From Halictus rubicundus (Eukaryota; Arthropoda; Insecta; Hymenoptera; Halictidae), in the NCBI RefSeq assembly GCF_050948215.1, contig NW_027489010.1:87814-151813 (forward strand): a stretch of 64,000 bases of DNA, given 5' to 3'. This document shows positions 1 to 11,235 of this stretch, piece by piece. A program made the translations under genes and the position numbers. A model generated the notes under the pieces. That model did no database searches. It saw nothing but the letters and a program-made list of their open reading frames with translations, and was not told the DNA's origin. Each line of letters opens with the position of its first letter. Positions within the stretch are counted from its first letter, which is position 1.

Positions 1-320
1 GAGGATAGGATAGACGATAGGATAGGATAGAGGATAGGATAGAGGATAGGATAGGATAGAGGATAGGATAGGACAGAGGATAGGATAGGATAGAGGATAG
101 GATAGGATAGAGGATAGGATAGGATACAGGATAGGATAGGATGGAGGATAGGATAGGATAGAGGATAGGATAGGATAGAGGATAGGATAGAGGATTGGAT
201 AGGATACAGGATAGGATAGGATAGAGGATAGGATAGGGGATTTGATAGGATAGAGGATAGGATAGGATAGAGGATAGGATAGGATAGAGGATAGGATAGG
301 ATAGAGGATAGGATAGGATA

Positions 321-392
321 GAGGACAGGATAGGATACAGGATTGGATAGGATGCAGGAAAGGATAGGATTGAGGATAGGATAGGATGGAGG
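321..392 (+). repeat. Recurrent 72-bp variant cassette within the satellite
   Basis: A distinctive run of variant units starts at GAGGACAGG, passes through ATACAGGATTGGATAGGATGCAGG (position 11 often A instead of G in other copies), then AGGAAAGG and GGATTGAGG, and ends at GGATGGAGG. The same order recurs across the window, for example starting at 2273, 3647, 4019 minus about 30, 5245, 13903 and 63820. Its variants travel together, so it has been copied as a block rather than arising by independent mutation. It is useful as a marker for aligning higher-order repeats. No coding or regulatory role is evident. Confidence 0.7.
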
Positions 393-3300
393 ATAGGATA
401 GGATAGAGGATAGGATAGGATACAGGATAGGATAGGATATAGGATTGGATAGGATACAGGAAAGGGTAGGATTGAGGATAGGATAGGATGGAGGATAGGA
501 TAGGATAGAGGATAGGATAGGATAGAGGATAGGATAGGATATAGGATAGGATAGGATAGAGGATAGGATAGGATAGAGGATAGGATAGGATAGAGGATAG
601 GATAGAATAGAGGATAGGATAGGATAGAGGATAGGATAGGATAGAGGATAGAGGATAGGATAGGATACGATAGAGGATAGGATAGGATAGAGGATAGGAT
701 AGGACAGAGGATAGGGTTGGGGATTTGATAAGATAGAGGATAGGATAGGATAGAAGATAGGATAGGATAGAGGATAGGATAGGATAGAGGATAGGATAGG
801 ATACAGGATAGGATAGGATGGAGGATAGGATACTATAGAGGATAGGATAGGATAGAGGATAGGATAGAGGATTGGATAGGATACAGGATAGGATAGAATA
901 GAGGATAGGATAGGGGATTTGATAGGATAGAGGATAGGATAGGATAGAGGATAGGATAGGATAGAGGATAGGATAGGATAGAGGATAGGATAGGATAGAG
1001 GATAGGATAGGATAGGATAAAGGATAGGATAGGATAGAGGATAGGATAGGATAGGATAGAGGATAGGATAGGATAGAGGATAGGATAGGATAGAGGATAG
1101 GATAGGATAGAGGATAGGATAGGATAGAGGATAGGATAGGATAGAGGATAGGATAGGATAGAGGATAGGATAGGATAGAGGATAGGATAGGATAGAGGAT
1201 AGGATAGGATAGGATAGAGGATAGGATAGGATACAGGATAGGATAGGATAGAGGATAGGATAGGATAGAGGATAGGATAGGACAGAGGATAGGATAGGGG
1301 ATTTGATAGGATAGAGGATAGGATAGGATAGAAGATAGGATAGGATTGAGGATAGGATAGGATAGGATAAAAGGATAGGATCGAATAGAGGATACTATAG
1401 GATAGAGGACAGGAGAGGATACAGGATTGGATAGGATACAGGAAAGGATAGGATTGAGGATAGGATAGGATGGAGGATAGGATAGGATAGAGGATAGGAT
1501 AGGATAGAGGATAGGATAGACGATAGGATAGGATAGAGGATAGCATAGAGGATAGGATAGAGGATAGGATAGGGGATTTGATAGGATAGAGGATAGGATA
1601 GGATAGAGGATAGGATAGGATACAGGATAGGATAGGATAGAGGATAGGATAGGATAGAGGATAGGATAGGATAGAGGATAGGATAGGATACAGGATAGGA
1701 TAGGATAGAGGATAGGATAGGATAGAGGATAGGATAGGATAGAAGATAGGATAGAATAGAGGATAGGATAGGATAGAGGATAGGATAGGATAGAGGATAG
1801 AGGATAGGATTGGATAGTGGATAGGATAGGATAGAGGATAGGATAGGATAGAGGATAGGATAGGATAGAGGATAGGATAGGATAGAGGATAGGATAGGAT
1901 AGAGGATAGGATAGGATATAGGATAGGATAGGATAGAGGATAGGATAGACGATAGGATAGGATAGAGGATAGGATAGAGGATAGGATAGGATAGAGGATA
2001 GGATAGGACAGAGGATAGGATAGGATAGAGGATAGGATAGGATAGAGGATAGGATAGGATACAGGATAGGATAGGATGGAGGATAGGATAGGATAGAGGA
2101 TAGGATAGGATAGAGGATAGGATAGAGGATTGGATAGGATACAGGATAGGATAGGATAGAGGATAGGATAGGGGATTTGATAGGATAGAGGATAGGATAG
2201 GATAGAGGATAGGATAGGATAGAGGATAGGATAGGATAGAGGATAGGATAGGATAGAGGATAGGATAGGATAGAGGACAGGATAGGATACAGGATTGGAT
2301 AGGATGCAGGAAAGGATAGGATTGAGGATAGGATAGGATGGAGGATAGGATAGGATAGAGGATAGGATAGGATACAGGATAGGATAGGATATAGGATAGG
2401 ATAGGATAGAGGATAGGATAGGATAGAGGATAGGATAGACGATAGGATAGGATAGAGCATAGGATAGGATAGAGGATAGGATAGGATAGAAGATAGGATA
2501 GAATAGAGGATAGGATAGGATAGAGGATAGGATAGGATAGAGGATAGAGGATAGGATTGGATAGTGGATAGGATAGGATAGAGGATAGGATAGGATAGAG
2601 GATAGGATAGGATAGAGGATAGGATAGGATAGAGGATAGGATAGGATATAGGATATGATAGGATAGAGGATAGGATAGACGATAGGATAGGATAGAGGAT
2701 AGGATAGAGGATAGGATAGGATAGAGGATAGGATAGGACAGAGGATAGGATAGGATAGAGGATAGGATAGGATAGAGGATAGGATAGAGGATAGGATAGG
2801 ATACAGGATAGGATAGGATATAGGATAGGATAGGATAGAGGATAGGATAGGATAGAGGATAGGATAGACGATAGGATAGGATAGAGCATAGGATAGGATA
2901 GAGGATAGGATAGGATAGAAGATAGGATAGAATAGAGGATAGGATAGGATAGAGGATAGGATAGGATAGAGGATAGGATAGGATAGAGGATAGGATAGGA
3001 TAGAGGATAGGATAGGATATAGGATTGGATAGGATACAGGAAAGGTAGGATTGAGGATAGGATAGGATGGAGGATAGGATAGGATAGAGGATAGGATAGG
3101 ATAGAGGATAGGATAGGATATAGGATAGGATAGGATAGAGGATAGGATAGGATAGAGGATAGGATAGACGATAGGATAGGATAGAGCATAGGATAGGATA
3201 GAGGATAGGATAGGATAGAAGATAGGATAGAATAGAGGATAGGATAGGATAGAGGATAGGATAGGATAGAGGATAGAGGATAGGATTGGATAGTGGATAG

Positions 3301-3499
3301 GATAGGATAGAGGATAGGATAGGATAGAGGATAGGATAGGATAGAGGATAGGATAGGATAGAGGATAGGATAGGATATAGGATAGGATAGGATAGAGGAT
3401 AGGATAGACGATTGGATAGGATAGAGGATAGGATAGAGGATAGGATAGGATAGAGGATAGGATAGGACAGAGGATAGGATAGGATAGAGGATAGGATAG

Positions 3500-5450
3500 G
3501 ATAGAGGATAGGATAGAGGATTGGATAGGATACAGGATAGGATAGGATAGAGGATAGGATAGGGGATTTGATAGGATAGAGGATAGGATAGGATAGAGGA
3601 TAGGATAGGATAGAGGATAGGATAGGATAGAGGATAGGATAGGATAGAGGACAGGATAGGATACAGGATTGGATAGGATGCAGGAAAGGATAGGATTGAG
3701 GATAGGATAGGATGGAGGATAGGATTGGATAGAGGATAGGATAGGATACAGGATAGGATAGGGTAGAGGATAGGATAGGGTAGAGGATAGGATAGAATAG
3801 AGGATAGGATAGGATATAGGATTGGATAGGATACAGGAAAGGGTAGGATTGAGGATAGGATAGGATGGAGGATAGGATAGGATAGAGGATAGGATAGGAT
3901 AGAGGATAGGATAGGATATAGGATAGGATAGGATAGAGGATAGGATAGGATAGAGGATAGGATAGGATAGAGGATAGGATAGGATAGAGGACAGGATAGG
4001 ATACAGGATTGGATAGGATGCAGGAAAGGATAGGATTGAGGATAGGATAGGATGGAGGATAGGATAGAATAGAGGATAGGATAGGATACAGGATAGGATA
4101 GGATAGAGGATAGGATAGGGTAGAGGATAGGATAGAATAGAGGATAGGATAGGATAGAGGATAGGATAGGATAGAAGATAGGATAGAATAGAGGATAGGA
4201 TAGGATAGAGGATAGGATAGGATAGAGGATAGGATAGGATAGAGGATAGGATAGGATAGAGGATAGGATAGGATATAGGATTGGATAGGATACAGGAAAG
4301 GTAGGATTGAGGATAGGATAGGATGGAGGATAGGATAGGATAGAGGATAGGATAGGATAGAGGATAGGATAGGATATAGGATAGGATAGGATAGAGGATA
4401 GGATAGGATAGAGGATAGGATAGACGATAGGATAGGATAGAGCATAGGATAGGATAGAGGATAGGATAGGATAGAAGATAGGATAGAATAGAGGATAGGA
4501 TAGGATAGAGGATAGGATAGGATAGAGGATAGAGGATAGGATTGGATAGTGGATAGGATAGGATAGAGGATAGGATAGGATAGAGGATAGGATAGGATAG
4601 AGGATAGGATAGGATAGAGGATAGGATAGGATATAGGATAGGATAGGATAGAGGATAGGATAGACGATTGGATAGGATAGAGGATAGGATAGAGGATAGG
4701 ATAGGATAGAGGATAGGATAGGACAGAGGATAGGATAGGATAGAGGATAGGATAGGATAGAGGATAGGATAGAGGATTGGATAGGATACAGGATAGGATA
4801 GGATAGAGGATAGGATAGGGGATTTGATAGGATAGAGGATAGGATAGGATAGAGGATAGGATAGGATAGAGGATAGGATAGGATAGAGGATAGGATAGGA
4901 TAGAGGACAGGATAGGATACAGGATTGGATAGGATGCAGGAAAGGATAGGATTGAGGATAGGATAGGATGGAGGATAGGATAGGATAGAGGATAGGATAG
5001 GATACAGGATAGGATAGGGTAGAGGATAGGATAGGGTAGAGGATAGGATAGAATAGAGGATAGGATAGGATATAGGATTGGATAGGATACAGGAAAGGGT
5101 AGGATTGAGGATAGGATAGGATGGAGGATAGGATAGGATAGAGGATAGGATAGGATAGAGGATAGGATAGGATATAGGATAGGATAGGATAGAGGATAGG
5201 ATAGGATAGAGGATAGGATAGGATAGAGGATAGGATAGGATAGAGGACAGGATAGGATACAGGATTGGATAGGATGCAGGAAAGGATAGGATTGAGGATA
5301 GGATAGGATGGAGGATAGGATAGAATAGAGGATAGGATAGGATACAGGATAGGATAGGATAGAGGATAGGATAGGGTAGAGGATAGGATAGAATAGAGGA
5401 TAGGATAGGATAGAGGATAGGATAGGATAGAGGATAGAGGATAGGATAGG
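3500..5450 (+). repeat. 1,256-bp tandem duplication in left block
   Basis: Marker variants repeat at a constant spacing of 1,256 bp. The TGCAGGAAAGG variant lies at 3679 and 4935, and again at 4019 and 5275. The paired GGGTAGAGG variants begin at 3761 and 5017. This shows that a segment of roughly 3.6-4.2 kb was copied to about 4.9-5.4 kb, probably by unequal exchange. The outer limits are approximate because the flanks are plain 17-bp units. Confidence 0.75.
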
Positions 5451-6559
5451 ATACGATAGAGGATAGGATAGGATAGAGGATAGGATAGGACAGAGGATAG
5501 GGTTGGGGATTTGATAAGATAGAGGATAGGATAGGATAGAAGATAGGATAGGATGGAGGATAGGATAGGATAGAGGATAGGATAGGATACAGGATAGGAT
5601 AGGATGGAGGATAGGATAGGATAGAGGATAGGATAGGATAGAGGATAGGATAGAGGATTGGATAGGATACCGGGTAGGATAGAATAGAGGATAGGATAGG
5701 GGATTTGATAGGATAGAGGATAGGATAGGATAGAGGATAGGATAGGATAGAGGATAGGATAGGATAGAGGATAGGATAGGATAGAGGATAGGATAGGATA
5801 GAGGATAGGATAGGATAGAGGATAGGATAGGATAGAGGATAGGATAGGATAGGATAGAGGATAGGATAGGATAGAGGATAGGATAGGATAGAGGATAGGA
5901 TAGGATAGAGGATAGGATAGGATAGAGGATAGGATAGGATAGAGGATAGGATAGGATAGAGGATAGGATAGAGGATTGGATAGGATACAGGATAGGATAG
6001 GATAGAGGATAGGATAGTTGATTTGATAGGATAGAGGATAGGATAGGATAGAGGATAGGATAGGATAGAGGATAGGATAGGATAGAGGATAGGGTAGGAT
6101 AGAGGATAGGAAAGGATAGAGGATAGGATAGGACAGAGGATAGGATAGGGGATTTGATAGGATAGGATAGAGGATAGGATAGGATACAGGATAGGATAGG
6201 ATACAGGCAAGGATAGGATTGAGGATAGGATAGGATGGAGGATAGGATAGGATAGAGGATAGGATAGGATAGAGGATAGAGGATAGGATAGGATAGAGGA
6301 TAGGATAGGATAGAGGATAGGATAGTATAGAGGATAGGATAGAGGATAGGATAGGATAGAGGATAGGATAGGATAGAGGATAGGATAGGACAGAGGATAG
6401 GATAGGGGATTTGATAGGATAGAGGATAGGATAGGATAGAAGATAGGATAGGATAGAGGATAGGATACTATAGAGGATAGGATAGAGGATAGGATAGGAT
6501 AGAGGATAGGATAGGATAGAGGATAGGATAGGATAGAGGATAGGATAGGATAGAGGATA

Positions 6560-7050
6560 GCATAGGATAGAGGATAGGTTAGGATAGAGGATAGGATAGG
6601 ATAGAGGATAGAGGATAGGATAGGATAGGATAGAGGATAGAGGATAGGATAGGATAGAGGATAGGATAGGATAGAGGATAGCATAGGATAGAGGATAGGG
6701 TAGTGGATTTGATATGGTAGAGGATAGGATAGGATAGAAGATAGGATAGGATAGAGGATAGGATAGGATAGAGGATAGGATAGGATAGAGGATAGGATAG
6801 GACAGAGGATAGGATGGGATAGAGGATTGGATAGAGGATAGGATAGGATAGAGGATATTATAGGATAGAGGATATGATAGGATAGAGGACAGGGATAGGA
6901 TACAGGACTGGATAGGATACAGGAAAGGATAGGATTGAGGATAGGATAGGATGGAGGATAGGATAGGATAGAGGATAGGATAGGATAGAGGACAGGATAG
7001 GATACAGGATTGGATAGGATACAGGAAAGGATAGGATAGAGGATAGGATA
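6560..7050 (+). repeat. Array block shared across the insertion (left copy)
   Basis: A run of rare variants (GATAGCATAGG, GGTTAGG at 6577, GATTTGATATGG, GGATATTATAGG at 6855, GACAGGGATAGG, ATACAGGACTGG) appears in the same order at 13280-13770 on the other side of the element. The spacing is 6,724 bp before and 6,731 bp after one point, a difference of exactly one 7-bp unit. This is one segment duplicated before or after the element inserted, with one heptamer gained or lost. Confidence 0.75.
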
Positions 7051-8441
7051 GGATAGAGGATAGGATAGAGGATTGGATAGGATACCGGGTAGGATAGAAT
7101 AGAGGATAGGATAGGGGATTTGATAGGATAGAGGATAGGATAGGATAGAGGATAGGATAGGATAGAGGATAGGATAGGATAGGATAGAGGATAGGATAGG
7201 ATAGAGGATAGGATAGGATAGAGGATAGGATAGGATAGGATAGAGGATAGGATAGGATAGAGGATAGGATAGGATAGAGGATAGGATAGGATAGAGGATA
7301 GGATAGGATAGAGGATAGGATAGGATAGAGGATAGGATAGAGGATTGGATAGGATACAGGATAGGATAGGATAGAGGATAGGATAGGGGATTTGATAGGA
7401 TAGAGGATAGGATAGGATAGAGGATAGGATAGGATAGAGGATAGGATAGGATAGAGGATAGGATAGGATAGAGGACAGGATAGGATACAGGATTGGATAG
7501 GATGCAGGAAAGGATAGGATTGAGGATAGGATAGGATGGAGGATAGGATAGGATAGAGGATAGGATAGGATACAGGATAGGATAGGATAGAGGATAGGAT
7601 AGGATAGAGGAATAGGATAGGATAGAGGATAGGATAGACGATAGGGATAGGATAGAGCATAGGATAGGATAGAGGATAGGATAGGATAGAGGACAGGATA
7701 GGATACAGGATTGGATAGGATACAGGAAAGGGTAGGATTGAGGATAGGATAGGATGGAGGATAGGATAGGATAGAGGATAGGATAGGATAGAGGATAGGA
7801 TAGGATATAGGATAGGATAGGATACAGGATAGGATAGGATAGAGGATAGGATAGGATAGAGGATACGATAGGACAGAGGATAGGATAGGGGATTTGATAG
7901 GATAGAGGATAGGATAGGATAGAAGATAGGATAGGATTGAGGATAGGATAGGATAGGATAAAAGGATAGGATCGAATAGAGGATACTATAGGATAGAGGA
8001 CAGGAGAGGATACAGGATTGGATAGGATACAGGAAAGGATAGGATTGAGGATAGGATAGGATGGAGGATAGGATAGGATAGAGGATAGGATAGGTTAGAG
8101 GATAGGATAGGACAGAGGATAGGATAGGATAGAGGATAGGATAGGATAGGATAGAGGATAGGATAGGATACAGGATAGGATAGGATGGAGGATATAATAG
8201 GATAGAGGATAGGATAGGATAGAGGATAGGATAGAGGATTGGATAGGATACAGGATAGGATAGGATAGAGGATAGGATAGGGGATTTGATAGGATAGAGA
8301 ATAGGATAGGATAGAGCATAGGATAGGATACAGGATAGGATAGGATAGAGGATAGGATAGGATAGAGGATAGGATAGGATAGAGGATAGGATAGGATACA
8401 GGATAGGATAGGATAGAGGATAGGATAGGATAGAGGATAGG

Positions 8442-8801
8442 ATGGTGGAGGCACTGAGGGAGCGACCCCTTCAGTGCTTCCGCTGCTTGGAGACGGGGCA
8501 CACGCGGTCGACCTGTAAAAGCACGGTCGACAGGAGCGCGATGTGCTATCGGTGCGGTGCGACCGAGCACCGCGCCTCGGCCTGTGGGGCTGCCCCCAGA
8601 TGCCCGCTCTGCGCGGATCTGGGGAGGCCCTCGAACCACAGGTTCGGGGCCAAAGCGTGTGCCCCGGCTCCGAGGAGGGGTCGCGCGGCGGTGAAGGGAA
8701 GAGGGGAAAAGTCGGCGGCTGCACCCGCGCAGCAGCAGCCGACTACACCGGGGGCCCAGTCCCCCCAGGGGGGGGAGCCTGCAGAGCAAATGTCAGGGTA
8801 G
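8442..8801 (+). CDS. ORF1 (gag-like) C-terminal remnant, three CCHC zinc knuckles
   Basis: ORF1 of R1-clade elements encodes an RNA-binding, particle-forming protein. Only about 119 codons of the C-terminal end remain. Counting from the ATG at 8442, knuckle 1 is residues 12-25 (CX2CX4HX4C), knuckle 2 residues 35-48 (CX2CX4HX4C) and knuckle 3 residues 54-73 (CX2CX8HX6C). This trio matches the R1-clade arrangement. A basic, Gln/Pro/Gly-rich tail follows and ends at TAG 8799-8801. The apparent start codon straddles the junction: AT comes from the satellite and G from the element, so it is accidental and the real protein began far upstream. The frame is the same as the start of ORF2. It is a truncated fragment and unlikely to work alone. 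Confidence 0.9.
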   Translation: MVEALRERPLQCFRCLETGHTRSTCKSTVDRSAMCYRCGATEHRASACGAAPRCPLCADLGRPSNHRFGAKACAPAPRRGRAAVKGRGEKSAAAPAQQQPTTPGAQSPQGGEPAEQMSG

Positions 8802-9561
8802 GCTGTTTTCAGGCCTATTCCGGTTCTGCAGGCGAACCTCAACCACTCGCGTGCGGCCCAGGACTTGTTTGTCCAGGCCGTGCGCGAGCGGGGGACTGGG
8901 TTGGCAGTGGCGGCGGAGCCGTACTCCGTTCCCGATCACCCCTTCTGGGTGGGGGACGAGGCCGGCTCCGTCGCCATAGTGGCGGAGGGCCGCCGCGGGT
9001 CCCCGTCGATCTCCCTTCTGGAGAGAGGCGAGGGATTCGTGGCGGTGCGGTGGGGGGACATCGCGGTCGTCGGAGTTTATATCTCGCCGAGCCGTGGCCT
9101 CGATCATTTTCGGGGGTTCCTGGGCGGGCTGAGTAGCTGCATCGCGCGGTGCAGCGCCCGTCCGGTTCTCGTCCTGGGAGACTTCAATGCCCACGCGGTA
9201 TCGTGGGGGAGTCCCAGGACGACCACTAGGGGAAGCGAGGTGTTAACCTGGGCGTCCGGCCTGGATCTCCGGTTGATTAACCGGGGATCCACGCCGACGT
9301 GCGTGCGGCCGCAGGGTGTCTCTATTGTCGATCTGACATGGGGGACGCCGTCGGCCGTGCGCCGAGTGTCGGGATGGAGGGTGGCGGAAGAACTAGAGCT
9401 GGCCTCTGACCACACGCCCATAGTCATGGACGTGTGGCCCGCCGCCCTCTACGCGCGGGATTCCCGGCACGGCCAGGTGGACCGACGGCCGCGATGGGCG
9501 TGGAGCAGGGCGGACGAGGACCTGTTCCGGGCCGCTGTCGCCGCGGTAACGTGGGGGGGGG
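8802..9561 (+). CDS. ORF2 segment 1: APE-type endonuclease domain
   Basis: Counting residue 1 at 8802, the N-terminal signature is LQANLNHSRAAQDLF (from about residue 9). The metal-binding Glu lies in AAEPY (residue 39, codon 8916-8918). VYISPS follows, then GDFNAH with Asp 127 (9180-9182) and Asn 129, then SIVDLTW, and finally SDHTPI with Asp 203 and His 204 (9408-9413). These are the standard apurinic-endonuclease-like motifs that make the bottom-strand nick for target-primed reverse transcription. The frame stays open to a stop at 9663-9665, but the conserved reading leaves it at the G runs near 9553-9580. All catalytic residues that can be recognised are present, so this domain looks intact. 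R1-clade endonucleases often set target-site choice. Confidence 0.92.
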
Positions 9562-11235
9562 CCCCAGCCGGCTGGGGGGGCACCGGCGCGCGGGGCGGAG
9601 CGGCTCCGGGAGGTGATGACGGCGGTGTGCGACACCGCGGTGCCCCGGAGCCGGTCCGACCATAGAAGGGCGGCATACTGGTGGTCCGCGGGCATTGCAG
9701 AGCTTCGGCGTGCCTGCAATGCCGCGCGGCGCCAGTATGGCCGAGCGCGCAGGAGGCGCGACGACGAGGAGGCGAGGCTCCACGGGGAGTACCGAGCCGC
9801 GCTCGGGACTCTCCGGAGGGCCATCGCGAGGGCCAAGGCGGACGCGTGGTCGGAGCTCGTCGGCACGGTGGACGCGGATCCGTGGGGGCGCCCGTATAAG
9901 CTTGTAATGAGCAAGCTGCGCGCGTGGGCCCCCCCACTGACGGAATCGATGGACCCTCCCTTACTCGAGGAGGTGGTGACGTCTCTCTTCCCGCGTGAGG
10001 GGGGACAGCGACACCGCCTCCATCCGGGCCAGGAGCCTCTCTCCTGGTCCGCGGAGTGGGAGGTGTCAGCCGGCGAGCTCGGGGAGGCGGTGACCAGGGC
10101 CCGTCGGGTGGGCCGCAGGGCCCCGGGTCCTGACGGGGTGTCGGGCCGCGCGTTGGTCTTGGCATTGGAGGGGGGGCTCGCTCCCGAACTCAGGCGGCTG
10201 TTCAACAGTTGTCTGAGGGAGGGAGTGTTCCCCCCACTATGGAAGTCAGGCAGGCTGGTCCTCCTTCCAAAGGCGGGCAAGTCCCGGGACTCGCCCTCCG
10301 GGTACCGGCCAATTTGCTTGCTGGACGAGGCGGGGAAGTTGTTCGAGCGCGTTCTCGTTGGACGCCTCGTCCGGCACCTGTCGGGGGGAGGGGTCCCCGA
10401 TCTGAGCGAGGCGCAGTTCGGCTTCCGGGGGGGTCTCTCCACCGTCGACGCAATTCGGCGGGTGAGGGCTCTCTCGGAGGCCTGTACGGAGGGGGGCGGT
10501 GTTGCGTTGGCGATCTCCTTGGATATCGCCAACGCGTTCAACACCGTCCCCTGGGATAGAATTTCGGAGGCCCTGGTCTTCCACCAGGTGCCTCCGTACC
10601 TTAGGAGGGTGATCGGGGACTATCTCTCCGACAGGAGCATAGAATATCCTGGCCGGTACGGGATGATTCGCAGGAGCGTCGTGCGGGGGGTTCCACAGGG
10701 CTCGGTGTTGGGCCCGTTGCTGTGGAACCTCGCGTACGACAGCGTCCTGCGGGAGGGGATGCCTCCCGGTGTCAGCCTAACGTGTTACGCCGACGACACG
10801 TTGGTGCTTGCCACCGGGAGGTATACGAAGGAGGCCGTCTGCCTGGCGGAGCGCGGCGCGTGGCGCGCGGTACGCGCGATCCGGTCTCTGGGCCTAGAGG
10901 TGTCCGTCGCTAAGACCAGGGCCATGTGGTTTTACCACCGGGCCCGGCTGGCGGCGCCTCCCCAGTGCTGGATCGCCGTGGGGGGGGGGAGCGGTCGAGG
11001 TCGGGTTCCAGATGCGGTACCTGGGACTCGAGCTCGACGGCCTGTGGCGTTTCTGCCGCCACATCGAGTCGCTAGTGCCCCGGGCGGAGAGGGCGACCGC
11101 TGCGCTCGGTCGTCTTCTCCCGAATCTCGGGGGACCCTGTGGACGGGTGCGTCGCCTGTTCGCGGTGGTGGTGCGGGTTTTAGTCCTGTACGGAGCCCCT
11201 GTGTGGGCGTACGATGTCTTGGCCGGGGGGCGTAG
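9550..11235 (+). CDS. ORF2 segment 2: reverse transcriptase domain
   Basis: Open in frame from 9550 (the stop just upstream is at 9547-9549) to 11235, although the conserved protein leaves this frame at the G10 run 10980-10989. A basic linker rich in Arg and Ala comes first, followed by the reverse transcriptase. APGPDGVSG and GYRPICLLDEAGKLFERVL mark the fingers. Motif A is ISLDIANAFNTVPW with catalytic Asp at 10522-10524. Motif B is GVPQGSVLGP (from 10687). Motif C is CYADDTLV with the catalytic pair at 10792-10797. All three catalytic aspartates are present. The first ATG in frame is at 9613, but this is internal and is not a real start. The bases after about 10990 in this frame are an out-of-frame tail. 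Confidence 0.93.
   Translation, partial: RGGGPQPAGGAPARGAERLREVMTAVCDTAVPRSRSDHRRAAYWWSAGIAELRRACNAARRQYGRARRRRDDEEARLHGEYRAALGTLRRAIARAKADAWSELVGTVDADPWGRPYKLVMSKLRAWAPPLTESMDPPLLEEVVTSLFPREGGQRHRLHPGQEPLSWSAEWEVSAGELGEAVTRARRVGRRAPGPDGVSGRALVLALEGGLAPELRRLFNSCLREGVFPPLWKSGRLVLLPKAGKSRDSPSGYRPICLLDEAGKLFERVLVGRLVRHLSGGGVPDLSEAQFGFRGGLSTVDAIRRVRALSEACTEGGGVALAISLDIANAFNTVPWDRISEALVFHQVPPYLRRVIGDYLSDRSIEYPGRYGMIRRSVVRGVPQGSVLGPLLWNLAYDSVLREGMPPGVSLTCYADDTLVLATGRYTKEAVCLAERGAWRAVRAIRSLGLEVSVAKTRAMWFYHRARLAAPPQCWIAVGGGSGRGRVPDAVPGTRARRPVAFLPPHRVASAPGGEGDRCARSSSPESRGTLWTGASPVRGGGAGFSPVRSPCVGVRCLGRGA

Larger units (their letters stand above)
1..8443. repeat. Left satellite block, 17/12/7-bp GGATA-type array
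   Basis: Tandem array whose commonest + strand unit is GGATAGGATAGGATAGA (17 bp), mixed with GGATAGGATAGA (12 bp) and GGATAGA (7 bp). All forms are made of GGATA pentamers closed by a GGATAGA heptamer. Frequent variants are GGGGATTTGATAGG, GGATTGG, GGATACAGG, GACAGAGG, GATAGCATAGG and GGAAAGG, and these recur in fixed orders. The + strand has almost no C, so G content is strongly strand-biased. The minus strand is stop-free over long distances only because the C/T unit contains no stop triplet. No other gene or transposon is visible here. The block begins before the window and ends where the unique GC-rich sequence starts. Confidence 0.97.

Noticed and set aside
1..8443. CRISPR-like regular repeats
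   Set aside because: Units are directly tandem with no unique spacers, and all variation is within the repeat.
8543..9136. 197-codon + strand open frame overlapping ORF1 and ORF2
   Set aside because: It is out of frame with the zinc knuckles and the endonuclease motifs and shows no domain of its own.
9393..10544. Antisense open frames of up to 383 codons inside the retrotransposon
   Set aside because: They are shadows of the GC-rich + strand ORF2, lack recognisable motifs, and overlap the clearly conserved reverse transcriptase.
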